DNA from: Sanderia malayensis
Lineage: Eukaryota; Cnidaria; Scyphozoa; Semaeostomeae; Pelagiidae
Length of the DNA: 64,000 nt
Assembly (NCBI GenBank): GCA_013076295.1
Contig: RQOL01000941.1
Coordinates: forward strand, 8,322-72,321
Reading direction: 5' to 3'
Positions 22,469-33,409 of the stretch are shown here, in pieces. The stretch's first letter is position 1. Each line of letters starts with the position of its first letter. The notes beneath the pieces are model-generated. The model made no database searches. It saw only the letters and a program-made list of their open reading frames with translations, and was not told the DNA's origin. Both the position numbers and the translations under genes were made by a program.

Positions 22469-22640
22469 CTAGCCGGGGGCGCTCGCTACGCTCGCTTCCC
22501 GGAGTCCCTCAAGTAAAAAAGTTTAATGTGGTTGGCGCGCTTCGCGCGCTGCATTCGCTCCCGCTCATGCCCTTTCCCACCCCACGTACATTGTTTTGGC
22601 TTGCCCTCGCTCCCCTGTCTGTCTATTGTCACGATTGCAG
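22469..22640 (-). mobile_element. Helitron 3' terminal hairpin region (R) of copy B, CTAG intact
   Basis: Hairpin GCGCGC-TTC-GCGCGC at 22,535-22,549. On the minus strand CTCCGGG...CCCCCGG immediately precedes the terminal CTAG (22,472-22,469), which is followed by TCTATATATAC of the next element. Confidence 0.78.
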
Positions 22641-24222
22641 TGTTTAACATGCATGGAAATTAGTTTTAGCGATCAGCCTCGTTTTCATTTGAAATCCTCG
22701 TTCTTTGAGATAAGTCTCGTACTGATGATATGGCTGCATCCTTGGATGCATTGGGTCATATGATGGCAATTGGCCTGTGATAACATATTGCATAACATAT
22801 TTAGGCATAATTAGTTGTTGCTGCCACCAGGAAGGTTTGTGCTATGTATTGGTTGTGATGGATATTAAATAAAAAAACATTATAGATGAAGGAGGAACAC
22901 TTGGTTTGGCTATTGGAAGGAGCAAATGGTAATTTTGTAAAACAAAAGTGTGTTTGGCTAATCGGTCCAAAATATCTGATTCAATGAGAAGGCAAGGCAA
23001 GTAACAAATTTGATAGAGTGGATATTTGCTACTTAATGGTGCTGTATGAGGAAACCAAAGTTCAGAAACTCATGGTAAGATTTAACAAATAAAGAGGTTA
23101 GGAATTACCTGACTCCACAAATTGACTTATATCTGCCAAACAGGAAATGTAATGAAACTAAAAATGGGGAAAAAATAGATTTATTAGTTTTCTTGAAATA
23201 TTATGCTCAAAGATAAAAGTGAAAAATTATCAGGAATTCAGGTATAACTTGAATTGAAGAAAATCATGCAAGTTTCATTGGTTTAGTTGTCATTGTATGA
23301 GTGCTCATTGGTTAGCAATAAGCATCTTAATCAATAATTTGCTGATTGTTAACACAGGTTTAATAAAAATCATGAACATGGGACATTTTCATTTCATGTA
23401 AATTCCAAAATTGAATGACTCTGTCGTGTAATGGTTGGAAAATGTATGAATATATGTGATCATGTGTTATTAAGAACTTCATACCTGAATGAGCACTTCA
23501 AAGATACTGTCAGAAGATGTTATGTAACATTTGACTCCATGTTCCCTTATGGTTCAGTCAATGTTTTCTATAACAAATAAATCATTTTGAAAATATATAC
23601 CTAAGAGGACTTGCAATTGCAATGAAGAAAAAGCTGGTAAACACATGCGTTACTGATTTTTTACGAAACTGATATGGATTTACATCAGCTTTATAGAAAT
23701 ACAACATTAGTACCTACCAAAAATTGAAACATAATACCACCTTCCCTGTAAGATGTTATATAGTGGTTGTCATTGTCATTAAGATGGTCACAGATATACT
23801 TAAAGAATTCAACTTAAATGCAAGCAACGGAAATATGACAGGTAGATATGAGTACAACATTAAATACTTGTTCTTTAGTGTTAAAGCTAAATTGAGATCT
23901 GATTGGAAAACCTGATTTACCCCGGGCATTCAGCGAGAGTGAACTGGCCTAAGCAAAGTGATCAATCTGATTTAGCAATAAGCTCGGCAGTTGTAATAAC
24001 AATGAAGGCTATTTATCTTTGTTTGAGATCAACAGTAATGTGTTTGTAGGTTTTGCAATATCCTCTCACCTGCAACTTGTCCTTTTTAAACAATTGTTCT
24101 TTAGCCATGGAAGGTCTGCGATTGCAAAACAGATATTTCAAAAGGTGCCGATTTTTGTAAAATTCCCATGCATTGATCAAAGTGAGGCAACCTTCTTTTG
24201 TGAAATGAGAGTTTATACAATC
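22641..24222. other. Spacer of copy B, no gene recognised
   Basis: Shares only its first 50 bp or so with the A and C spacers (to GCCTCGTTTTCATT, 22,676) and the motif TGGCCTAAGCAAAG near 23,950. The remainder is unlike A and C. Open frames are short and have no counterpart. Confidence 0.45.
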
Positions 24223-24445
24223 GCCTCGTTTCAATGCATCAAACCTCCTGCTATTGGATAATTAAAAATGCAGAAATGCACCTCATAAAATCTTTGTAGA
24301 AGATAAACAATGTGCACATGATTTCATTGAGGGTATATTGTACGAAGACATATATATTAGACATGTATATTTTAAAGGTATACCACTGTGCAAGAAATGC
24401 GCAGTTGTCAGTTGTGTACATAGAAAGGAGAAGAATCAGATTGCC

Positions 24446-24496
24446 GGTTACATTAGTTAAAGCCCGAACACCACGTCAAGGAGTAACCTTTGTTCG
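24446..24496. promoter_or_regulatory. Interlocked inverted repeats 3' of RepHel (copy B)
   Basis: GGTTAC (24,446-24,451) with GTAACC (24,483-24,488), and CGAACA (24,465-24,470) with TGTTCG (24,491-24,496), in the order a-b-a'-b'. The flanks to the left are unrelated to A and C, so this block is selectively shared. Confidence 0.6.
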
Positions 24497-24499
24497 AGA

Positions 24500-24683
24500 T
24501 TTCCTTGTTCATGAAAATTGCAAGTTCAATTTGGATTATGTAGAGTAATCTTTAAAGGTGGGCTTTATCTGCGAGGTTCACTATTTCATCTTGTAATGGA
24601 TAATAAATAATCTTATTCAAAATTCATAATATTTTAAGCAACTATTGCTAACGGAGAACTTGCAGTTTTCATGGAGAAGGAAA
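24500..24683. repeat. Inverted repeat, 28-bp arms, 3' of RepHel (copy B)
   Basis: Arms at 24,500-24,527 and 24,656-24,683 pair at about 24 of 28 positions. Relative to copy A both arms change together (GCAAGTTC with GAACTTGC here, GCAATTG with CAATTTGC in A). Confidence 0.62.
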
Positions 24684-25064
24684 ACCATCTTGTCATAGGC
24701 AAGATCGGAAAACATGGCAAAGCATAACTCATGATTTTCAGGCTCTACACAGGAATGACGATGTGCCGATTGCGGAAAGTGGTTGCAACCGCTACTGAAC
24801 ATCTTTTCATTGATGTTTTCAGTTTGCTCACGGCAGATACTGCTTGGCTGGAATGAGACATTCAAACCAGTGCTCGGCTTTTTACCGCTTTGCTGGTAGC
24901 TGGTTAGTTGTGTTGTACACAACTGGACACCACACACTTGTATGTGTGTGATGCGATCTGCCTTGAAACACAACAGTCACACCCTTAGTGGTTATATTTT
25001 GTGTAGGTTGGTGGCCTGGTGTACAAATGAAAAGCACCATTGTGTATAGGAGAGGAGGAGAGAC

Positions 25065-26625
25065 TTAAAGGACTTCTTGGAAGACAATGTTCTTTGTCTG
25101 CCTGTGTGCATTCTCAGGAAGGAAGACTTTGATGCCAGCAAATGACGTAGCCCTGAACATGGCAACATATAATTGACCATGTGTGAAAACGGGCTGTGGC
25201 AAATACAGACCAACATACCTGGGAGATTGTCCTTGTGCCTTATTGATTGTTAGGCAGTATGCAAGTCTTACTGGAAATTGTCGTCGTTTCATTCTGAACG
25301 GCATTTCCGTGTCCTGAGTGGAGACTGTGATCTTGGGAATCATGATCCGTTGTCCTCTGTGCTCCTTTGTCATGATCTCTGCTGTGATCACGTGATGTCG
25401 GAGATCCCGAACTATGAGTCTTGTTCCGTTGCAAAGACCTTTCTTTGGATTGAGATTTCGCAGAAGAATGATCGTTGCACCAACCTAATGCAATGAATAT
25501 TAGTGTGATTAATGACGCCTTTTCTTGCTGCACTACCCAGGACTTGCACACAATAATGTAATATGAACAGGATGAAAGATTGTACTGTTCTTACCTTGAG
25601 TTTAAGTCTGTGCAACGGCATTCCATTAGGAGTGAGTTGGTTGAGAAATTCAATGGGGTAGGCCTCTTCCTCATCGGGATCGTCTGTGACAACACTGTCT
25701 GTGCTGTAATAAGTTCTTTTCGCTGTCTGAAGTCTGTCGAGAATTAAGTCGTTCACTTGATGTGATAAGTCATTCTTTGGAGTCAGACAACAGCGTTCAG
25801 ACATTGTTACAGGATCCATCATTAGGTGTGAATCTGGTGTGTTTGGCCTGGGGAAAATGAAGTTGAGCATGTCTTCTTGAGATGAAGTGCATATCTGTTG
25901 TGGCAGAATTACATTGTCCAGTGCATCGTGTGCTTCTTGCTTGTTGCCAAGTCTGAGAAGCCATTCTGAGAATTCACGGTATGAATCATCTTGAACGGCT
26001 CTCATATTGGTGTGTAAGCGATGCTGCTGAAACTTTTTCCATAGATCAATTATCTGGTGTGATTTTAGAGTCTCTGCTACAATTCTTTCCCTTCCTGCTT
26101 TTGTGACGACAGGTAGAACTTGTCTGAAGTCACCACCAAGTAGCATGAACTTGCCACCAAATGGTCTGTCGACATGTGTAATGTCTCGAAGCAGTCGGTC
26201 GACTGCTTGTAATGCAAGTGCGGGAATCATGGAAGCTTCATCCCATATGAAAAGGGTAGTTTCGCGCAATACCTGTGCTCTCCGGCTCTGTCTCTTGACA
26301 TTACACGATGATTCAGCTTGAAGTGGTATAGGAATTTGAAAGGTAGAATGTGAAGTTCTACCATTTATAAGCAGCGTTGCAGCAATTCCTGACCACGCCA
26401 TGCACTGAACTTTATGTCCATTGGCTTGCAGATTTTGAACCAACGTGTTGTAAAGGAAAGTTTTCCCAGTTCCAGCCGGCCCGTCAACAAAGTGACAGTT
26501 CTGTTCGCATTGCGCGTTGATAGCCTCAGTGATTGCCGTGTATATGGCTTGCTGTTCAGGGTTCAATGCGGCCAGCATTCGTTCTCCTTCCTCTCTGGCA
26601 TTGGCAACATCGATGTGATCTTCCT
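25065..26625 (-). CDS. Pif1-type helicase exons of RepHel copy B, open
   Basis: Exon 26625-25595 is 1,031 nt and open, exon 25484-25065 is 420 nt including the stop; the intron is 110 bp with GT and AG borders. Motifs: GPAGTGKT (about 26,458-26,481), DEASM, GGDFRQVLPVV, TINKAQGQS and THGQLYVAMFRATS (Phe where C has Ser). The family unwinds DNA during Helitron transposition and is related to Pif1. The exon 7 acceptor is damaged (CAA), so joining to the Rep exons is doubtful even though this part is open. Confidence 0.85.
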
Positions 26626-26780
26626 TTGTAATAATAAGTGAAATATATTGCAATAAAATTGGAAAGAAAGCCAGCAGAAACAATGTCCAAAAATACGTAA
26701 ATGCCCTTATCTAGACGATCTTAGGATAAATAATTATTCTTACTAATACAGTACATAGTTGAAAATAACACATATAGTAC

Positions 26781-29343
26781 CTTGTTCAGGAATGACATAG
26801 TCGGCTGGAAGTTGAGGAAGGTCAGCATAATTAGTGATCGATTGACCATGTACTCTCAAATTTTCGTCAATGTCATGTAGACATTGATACATGTGTCGGT
26901 CTTCAAAAGCTATGGCCATATCTGGATGATTGAGTTGATCACGTCGTACAAAGTCTTCACTCAATGCTTCTTTGAACCTGTTGAAGAGTGCTGCGATATC
27001 TGAAGGTGTCTGAAAAAGAAGTAATGTTGCAAACAACTGTCTGAGTTGTATTGGCATGTTGAAAATAACTGCCTCCTCCAAACAGCGTATGATTTCAGCA
27101 TCGTCTTCCAACAAACCTAGAGCTAAAGCTGCGTCTTTGAAAGAATTGCACAGGTTTCCTTCTATCGTGCGAAGATCTTCAAATGATGTGGCACCTCGTT
27201 TATGGAGAAGCAATAGTCTGAGTGCGAATCTTTGCTCACATGGTCGTGGGTGAACTTGATATATTCTGCCTATGACAGGCAGTGTTCTCCATTGTCTTGC
27301 TTTCCATGTTTTGGTGCGCTCGTTGAAAACATAGTGTTCAGGAATTTCGTGATACAGATATTGGCTGCAGCCGGTCTTGTGCATTCAATTCAACCAAGAC
27401 GTCAGTGTGGTTTTTTCATTGATGTTTTGTAATTGCTCAACCCGACCATTATCCTGAAAGTATACGGTCTGCTGATCAGGTAGATGAACATGCAGACGTT
27501 TGATAGTGTGACTTTTCTCGTGTATGGAAAATTGAAATATCCTGTGAACAGCTTCATGTGGTCCAATATACCGAGCGTTGATGTATTGGCGTACTTCATT
27601 GTGCTCAATATCTTGAGGTACTTGTTGCTGTTGTCCTTGAAGAATTTCAACGTGTGCCATGTCTTGCCCTTTATGGATATACTTGAAAATATATTTGACG
27701 GACTTGACAGTGCTACATATTTCGAGATTAATGTGACACTGATACTTGAGTAGAAGATAGCGATTATGTGGCACAACCCATGCATCATCTAGAAGTCGAT
27801 CTTCTAGATGGACTGGATGACGAGAGCGTCTTCTGTAGAGGGGATAACCATTAGCATTGACTTGTGTTTCTGCAGTACGATCTTTCGGAAATCGCTTCTT
27901 GCATTTGCTATTTTCCATGCAAACACAGCGGGGATTGATATCACCGCATGGACCATGTGTCATGTGCTTCAATACTAACCTGTGATATTTTGCATCTTGT
28001 GGGTCTGGAATTTCAGCTGATATGAGTCGATCTACCTGTAGGTTTCGAAGAAAAATAGCATATGTAAGTTTTACAGTTTAAAATGGATTGTGTTTATACT
28101 AAGCAATACAACTGATGATTATATTTCGTGTTCTACATATAAATTATTGTTGGAGATGTTACCTCTTCGGGTGTTCGTGGTCTATCAGCCTCAGAGAGGA
28201 ACAGAATCATGTGAGCGTGTGGTAGTCCTCTCTTCTGAAATTCGATGACATATACATGTGCAATGGTATGTCCTAGAATGTGCTTGTGAAGGATATCTTC
28301 CAGTAGTTCTTGTAGTTTGAGTTGAAATACTCGTGTGACGATGTCAGGTCGGTCATTCGCCTTCTGGTGTGGTAGAATGTTTTCTGAAATCTCCTTCCAT
28401 TTGGGATTGGCGGTCATGGTTAGGAAGATGTCAGGCTTGCCATACTTTCTGACGATAGTCATTGCATCTTGAAAGTTCTGGTACATATTTCGTTGAATGC
28501 CCAAAAAAGATGAGTGAAGTATGACAACACGACCGACATCAATATGAAGGGGTTCGTTGGGATTGTTTGCCCTGGCCATTTGATTTTCGATTTCAGCCCT
28601 TCTGTTCAGGTGATCCATCAGGCCTCTATAACTGTCCGCACGTATTTGCCGTTGATTTTGCAAAATCCAGTTGAGCTTGTTCCTTCTATTTTGGTGTATG
28701 CATCCACCAGATATTGCTGAAAGAGAAGTGTGGCCCTGTGAATGGTAGACAGTTGATTTCTGACTTGTATTCGGTACGAATAATATTCGGCGATTGTGAG
28801 TCAGATACGGTGGTTACGATCAGGATTTTCCTGGTCTTGTCCTCGACGTGTAGGTAGACGTTGAAGGTCCAAGCTGTATCCCCGACCACCATGAAAGAAC
28901 AAAAATGGATAGGTTAGAGGATCCGCAACAGGAGCTAAGCATTAATCTTCATAAGATTACCACACCTTGTTCGAATTTGAAGCTCTCTGTCTTCGGGATT
29001 AGGAGCACCGCCATTGCGTGTAGTGTAGACTGCTGCAATTTCTCTGGCAGTGGGATTATCATATCTTCGATCTTGTTCTGGGCGACCGGTAATAATCATC
29101 TTGAACGTGGGAATTGGCTGATCATTGGCAATAGCTTGCTGCCTTTGCTCTTCCAGTACTTCTCCCATTGTTTTAAAATGTTGAGCAAATCGATTTACTG
29201 CCATCAATTTGTTTTGCAGCAGCGCCACCATGTCTAAGTCCAAGTTTTGTTCTCTGGCTGTGTTCTGGCGTTCTTGCAGTGCTTGTTGGGTGTCCATAAT
29301 ATATAGTTCTGCATATTTTCGGATCTGTCGGTTTCAGTTACCC
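26781..29343 (-). pseudogene. Rep (HUH/Y2) nuclease exons of RepHel copy B
   Basis: Same order of motifs as copy A: KYAELYIMD-like start, GKPDIFLTMTANP, GLPHAHMILF, THGPCGD, CKKRFPK and YIFKYIHKG with both tyrosines. The frame is lost by single-base deletions near 28,680 and 28,940 and in the short stretch 27,369-27,395, so the nuclease could not be made as written. Confidence 0.85.
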
Positions 29344-31269
29344 CTGTTGAATTGAAAGAAACATTCTAAATTGTACTTCGTAATATCAACTGTAGTTTTC
29401 AATGCAGCAAGTGCTTTGTTACGAAAGCATCATTAAGCGCCTTGATTTTCGATTGGACAGCTCTTGATATTCAGGCAAGCATACAGAGAGCTTATTCATT
29501 GTATGTTGGGTGGAAAAACATGAGCGTTCTGTCAACATCCGTTTATCAAGTGAAGTATTATATGGGAATGTAGCATATTATGAGAGACGTTATATTTACC
29601 TGTCATATGGTATGCACTTCCATGTATGGTGATGACTGGTGGTCCTGCATTAGCGTGTCTTACAACGTTAGCTGTCCAGGATGCCATCGCCATTAGTGAA
29701 TTGTATCTACGGAAATTTTTGAGAAAATATTTAGATTCATCAGTAGTTCCAGTGTATAAATGCATCACATTTGCCGGGGGTGGTTGAATGGGATCGAGAG
29801 TTATTAATCCTCCCATACAACATTTGTTGTATTGCTTTTTGAGTTGAGTTCCTCTCGGAAGTACTTCGCTTCACAGTGAATACATGTTCTGGTCATTTTC
29901 GAAAGATGATGAGGCATTGGGGAGAATTGAGGAATTTCAAGAATAGGTTGATTTACTTCCCTTTCTTGATGTTCGATGGGTTGGGGGACATGATCTTGGT
30001 GTTGTGGTGGGATTTCGTCATGCATTTCAACTTCTTGTGGTTGTACCGCTATTTGATTCTCTTCATTCTCATTTTCAAGGTTGGGTTGCAATTCCACAGC
30101 AGCAGGCAATATTTGTGGATCCTGAAATGCAATGCAATCCAAGTTAATATAATTCAATCATGTGTTTTGAAATGCATGAAACTGAAAGTTGTGAAGATGT
30201 GTCTATTTAGAGAGCAAAATAATTTCCTGACATGGTCCTATGGAGAATGATTGGTGTATTTTAAGCCAATTGTGATGGTAGTCTGTTTTACCTGATTATC
30301 ATGTGGATTTGGAATGTGTTGTTCCACGTTGATTTCATCAGGTTGTGCTGGCCTTTCAATTTCATTATTTTGATTTTCAATATGTGTTTGGGGTTGCATC
30401 TGCATTGGCCGTATCTGTTGATACAGAAAATGAAATGAAATTAGTTATTTTAGTTATTCATTATTAGAAATTTTAATGCCATTCTTGTGTGATTATGTAA
30501 GTTGATAAAAATAAAAATTGGAACTTATAATTGTACATGTCTCAAGTAGGGAAATTGCATGAGGGATTTGGGTTATGGAAAATGGAGTTGCCTAACTGTA
30601 GTTAGCTTGTGTTAACAATTTTGTTTTACCTCATTGTCATTTTGAGCTTGATTTACATTAAGCATCTCCACATCTGCCGTTTGTATTGCTGCTGGACCTT
30701 CATGATTACGATTCAGAAGGGGTGGTTGCAACTGCATAACCATCGGCGGTACCTGCAGATGGAAAAATATTGATAATTTGGTTGATTTAACAACTGGCTT
30801 GGTTTTGATTGTTGTTAATTTTAAACAGTTGTGTAATATATAGTTATCTTATTTTGAAAAGGTTAGCAGAAATTATTGAGTTGTGTACCTGAAGTTGAGG
30901 AGCCAGTGCTGCAGGATATTGCAAGCAATTGTTTATTAGTTGTGGTACAGATATAAGTCCATAGTTGGGAAGCATCACAGGTAGTTGCCATGGCACATGC
31001 AATGCCTGCATCTGTGGATAATGAAGTGGGAGTGGTTGATATTCAGGGGCTGGTTGCTGAGGGTATTTTTGCTGCAACTGGTGAAGATCATTGACTGCCT
31101 CCTGTACCATATTATTAGGTGGTAAATCAACAGGATGAGGTTGTTGGTTATTCTCACGATGGCGGCGTGCTGCATCCCGCATTTGATTGCGACGACTGCT
31201 GCCAGTAATGCCCTTTTTGGCTTTTCTTGGCATTTTGCAAGATGTGATATAAAAAAAGAAAAAAATGTG

Positions 31270-31276
31270 TTTTATA
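31270..31276 (-). promoter_or_regulatory. TATA-like box upstream of RepHel ATG (copy B)
   Basis: TATAAAA on the minus strand, 37 bp before the ATG at 31,233, conserved with copies A and C. Confidence 0.45.
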
Positions 31277-31576
31277 TGCAACCCAATTTAAGTGAAAATG
31301 TTAAAATTTGAAATAAGAGTGATTTTTGTGAGCAACTGGATCGGTTTGTTGTTTTGTGGTGAGCTGCAAGATAAAATAAATAATTTAAAACATAATTGTA
31401 AGAAATGTTTGGAATTACTCTTGATTGTTGAATTAAAATATTGGTTATTTAAAGTTTGCAAATAAAAATTTTGGAGCACTTTATCTTATCACGTACCTCA
31501 CTCTTTCTATTGTGTTCTTCAAGACCTAAAAGGAAGACAGTTAGGATAATGTATAAATTGGAAAAGTTAATCATCC

Positions 31577-31891
31577 CAGAGGCGGCACCAGCCCTCAAAA
31601 AATTGGGAGGATCGGGAACATTTTTTAGGACCACGCCCATTTTTATGAAGCCCCGCCCATTGAAAAATTTGACTTTGCAGCTAGTATAGTATACCGTACT
31701 GTATTGGATCGGTATATTCAAAAAGTCTTTTTCATTTCTGTGTTTATCTTATCTGTTGAAAATTTTTCACATGTGCCATCGTAACCCCCCCCTAAATACT
31801 TCTCCTCGGATTTCGACGAATTGAAAAATCGGCCCTGGAAAATATTGGGGAGGACATGTCCTCCCCAGTCCTCCCCGTGGTGCCGACTCTG
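31577..31891. mobile_element. hAT-like MITE with 8-bp target duplication
   Basis: 315 bp, termini CAGAGGCGGCACCA and TGGTGCCGACTCTG (inverted, one mismatch). It is flanked by AATCATCC (31,569-31,576) and GATCATCC (31,892-31,899), an 8-bp duplication with one difference, as expected for hAT. Copies A (near 17,660) and C (near 54,450) have the uninterrupted site TTATTCATCCATTTC. It has no coding capacity and GC-rich ends with CCCGCCC-like runs. Confidence 0.85.
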
Positions 31892-31899
31892 GATCATCC

Positions 31900-32700
31900 A
31901 TTTCATTTCCGCAAAGAAAAATCCATAAACCTACATTTGATGTGTTTGTAAAGGCTAGATTTTGTTTGCATTATGGAGTAAATTTGCTTTCTATTGATAA
32001 GAAATTGTTGCAATTGTTAATACCACTTTATTGCTAATATTATAGCTAAGCTTCAGATTGGGGATATGAATGTACATTATAGGGTGAGGCATTCAAACAT
32101 TAATTGAAATATGATTTGTATAGGAACAATTGTTGTCACACTCACCAAATAATCCGAGGAATCAACTTTTTGGAAACCCTGATTTTGCAAAAGAAGAAAA
32201 ATATTTTGGATGAATTGATTATCTTGTAAACAGAAAGTTGCCATTATTACTAACAAATGTTTAACATGTAAACTTGTATATTATTATGTTGATTGAGTGA
32301 AGAAATAAGAACAAATGTCAAAGTGAAGGAGTGAAACACTTACTTTATTAAAAAACTTTACTTTGTTATTTACAAATGAGTAATTGAGAATTACTTTCAC
32401 CAATGACAATTACAACCCAATTGATGATATCCTGAGAAAAAACGATGAAATGCGATGTAATGAAAGACAAAGTCGTTTTAAAGAAGACCCTTTAAACTTT
32501 ATAGCGTGTAGAGGAAAGTTTAGGAGAAGCAAATATGAACATTCCACTTACCAAGTACAAAAATGCACTTTTGTTATCATTTTTTTATCAAACGATATAT
32601 ATAATTGATATTATTTATTCTCTGGCGATTTTTACCACAGTCAGAAATTGCACAAAAAGTTTTACATTTGCTATATACACCAACAAAGTAAAGACGCAAT
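31900..32700. other. Non-coding region upstream of RepHel (copy B)
   Basis: Homologous to 17,670-18,420 of copy A, with extra sequence near 32,010-32,030 and 32,160-32,215. No gene seen; minus-strand donor-like GTAAGT/GTAAGTG sites occur. Confidence 0.4.
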
Positions 32701-32710
32701 TCCTATTTTA

Positions 32711-32760
32711 AATTCGCGCCAATTTGAAAGAATTGTAGCCTCTATTCGGTGCATTGTCTC
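32711..32760 (-). promoter_or_regulatory. E2F-like motif and GTAGCCTCTATTCGG block (copy B)
   Basis: AATTCGCGCCAATTTG followed by GTAGCCTCTATTCGG and GTCTCG. Same position relative to RepHel as in A and C. The plus-strand frame continues into a hydrophobic stretch up to a GTGAGT donor near 32,848, which may be the first exon of the spacer transcript. Confidence 0.4.
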
Positions 32761-33409
32761 GTTGTTGCTCGTTGGTTTGGTGATTCTTCTTTGGGAAAGG
32801 AATGATGGTGTTCTTGTTCTTTGTGCTAGAGAACTTGTTGAACGAATGTGAGTATAATCCTTGGAGATCATTGTAATCAAGTATCATCTAATGATGATAT
32901 AAATTTATTTGATTGTAATGAACAACATTGATTATGTATCAGGTGTTATATGCTGCAAAGCACGTGTGTTGAACGACAGGAAAAGCAATAATGACAGTAG
33001 GCCATGGAAGGTTCACTAAAGGTAAGAAGGAAATACCTAACCATACTTATTGTTTGACTGGATGAATACATTGGCTTAATTTAAGTAATTCATTTGAAAA
33101 TAAATTACTTACATGCATAGAGTTGAGGCGAAATGAGGAGAAGTGAGCTGAGCCAATGAGCCTTATATGATGTCTTCTTTTTTTTCAGGTGCCCCCAGAC
33201 ATAAAGTGAATTCTTGTGATGTGTTGCCATTCCTTGTGAACATTATTGTAGTAAGGTGAGTTCATGTTAAATATATAAAGACTTGTCGAAAAAATAGACA
33301 GTGTCTGCTTTGCAATGATATCATTGCATGAATGAAACAATTTACAAACAAAAACATTTACTTTCTATACATACAACAAATATATCATTAAACAACACTG
33401 ACAAATAAA
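32761..33409 (+). other. Repeated spacer with plus-strand splice signals (E1)
   Basis: Donor GAACGAAT|GTGAGT near 32,848, then CCATGGAAGGTTCACTAAAG|GTAAGAAGG (exon end 33,021), TTTTTTCAG|GTGCCC (33,189) and GTAAG|GTGAGT (exon end 33,255). Joining the last two exons after the ATG gives only about 12 codons. From about 32,800 it is highly similar to 36,485-37,097. Confidence 0.45.

Larger units (their letters stand above)
25065..31233 (-). pseudogene. Helitron RepHel transposase/helicase, copy B, disrupted in the N-terminal half
   Basis: Coding exons 31233-30889, 30752-30630, 30414-30292, 30121-29600, 29343-28163, 28035-26781, 26625-25595 and 25484-25065, with the same intron positions as A and C. 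Start MPRKAKKG, 37 bp below a TATA-like box. Both Rep tyrosines are present (27,691-27,693 and 27,679-27,681) and the HUH is intact (28,211-28,219). Lesions: one-base losses near 29,835, 29,325, 28,940 and 28,680, a cluster at 27,369-27,395, and the acceptor of exon 7 changed from CAG to CAA. The helicase reads through without a stop. Exon 4 still encodes the full HGSAYHMTG segment that A and C have lost or shifted. This is the most diverged of the three copies. Confidence 0.88.

Noticed and set aside
31600..31891. Two overlapping frames of 60-90 codons in the MITE
   Set aside because: The element is a 315-bp non-coding inverted-repeat element and the frames have no conserved counterpart.
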